Origin: Pseudomonas vanderleydeniana
GTDB lineage: Bacteria > Pseudomonadota > Gammaproteobacteria > Pseudomonadales > Pseudomonadaceae
Length of the DNA stretch: 64,000 nucleotides
Assembly (NCBI RefSeq): GCF_014268755.2
Contig: NZ_CP077093.1
Coordinates: 5,046,001 to 5,110,000, forward strand
Direction of reading: 5' to 3'
Part shown: piece after piece, positions 63,716 to 64,000 of the stretch
Numbering within the stretch: position 1 is the first letter of the stretch
Layout: each line of letters opens with the position of its first letter
Translations under genes and position numbers: made by a program
The notes under the pieces: model-generated
Told to the model about the DNA's origin: nothing
The model's database searches: none
What the model saw: the letters and a program-made list of their open reading frames with translations, nothing else

Positions 63716-64000
<285 letters not shown>

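Overview
The window is a chromosomal segment of a gamma-proteobacterium that I place in Pseudomonas, most likely the fluorescens/putida lineage. The evidence is the fused nuoCD gene inside a complete nuoA-N operon, a dimeric icd and a monomeric idh isocitrate dehydrogenase gene lying head to head, the ftsK-lolA-rarA-crcB-serS-cysG order, the aat-bpt-infA-clpA-clpS block, high-GC codon use, and many Pseudomonas-type REP palindromes built around a gcgggcaagc core. Most of the window is conserved core genome. I see no insertion sequence, prophage, integrase or CRISPR array.

Layout. 1-2316: tusD(partial)-tusC-tusB-tusE-ybiB, a tightly overlapping sulfur-relay operon. 2408-3406: glutathionyl-hydroquinone reductase. 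3548-11049, minus strand: ftsK, lolA, rarA, crcB, serS, cysG. 11347-14370, plus strand: trxB, aat, bpt, infA. 14634-17292, minus strand: clpS-clpA, followed by cspD (+) and icd (-). 19628-29113, plus strand: idh, a Nudix hydrolase, mnmA-hflD-purB, roxA-GNAT, a secretin-N-like exported protein and the long leader of aceA. 29114-30439: isocitrate lyase. 31290-46218: the 13-gene respiratory complex I operon. 46357-51085: a TonB-dependent receptor, an AI-2E-family transporter and trhP. 51210-55336: two divergent chemoreceptors. 55355-57644, minus strand: a PepSY protein, response regulator and sensor kinase, preceded by the frameshifted remnant of a second PepSY gene. 57954-59457: a patatin-like protein and queD. 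59522-60024: a REP-bounded array of GATC-phased heptamers. 60048-64000: an rRNA operon on the minus strand (16S partial, tRNA-Ile, tRNA-Ala, 23S, 5S, terminator).

Functional themes. Several genes act on the tRNA wobble position: tusDCBE with mnmA (2-thiolation of U34), trhP (5-hydroxyuridine 34) and queD (queuosine). The bacterial N-degron route is almost complete between 12.4 and 17.3 kb: aat and bpt add the destabilising residue, ClpS recognises it, and ClpA unfolds the substrate. Central carbon control at isocitrate is represented by icd, idh and aceA, and NADH re-oxidation by the nuo operon.

The least ordinary parts are non-coding or decayed. They are the 33-GATC heptamer array between inverted REP elements downstream of the rRNA operon, the decayed PepSY gene at the head of the two-component operon, and a perfect palindrome with a GAAA loop just upstream of a good promoter about 0.45 kb before aceA.
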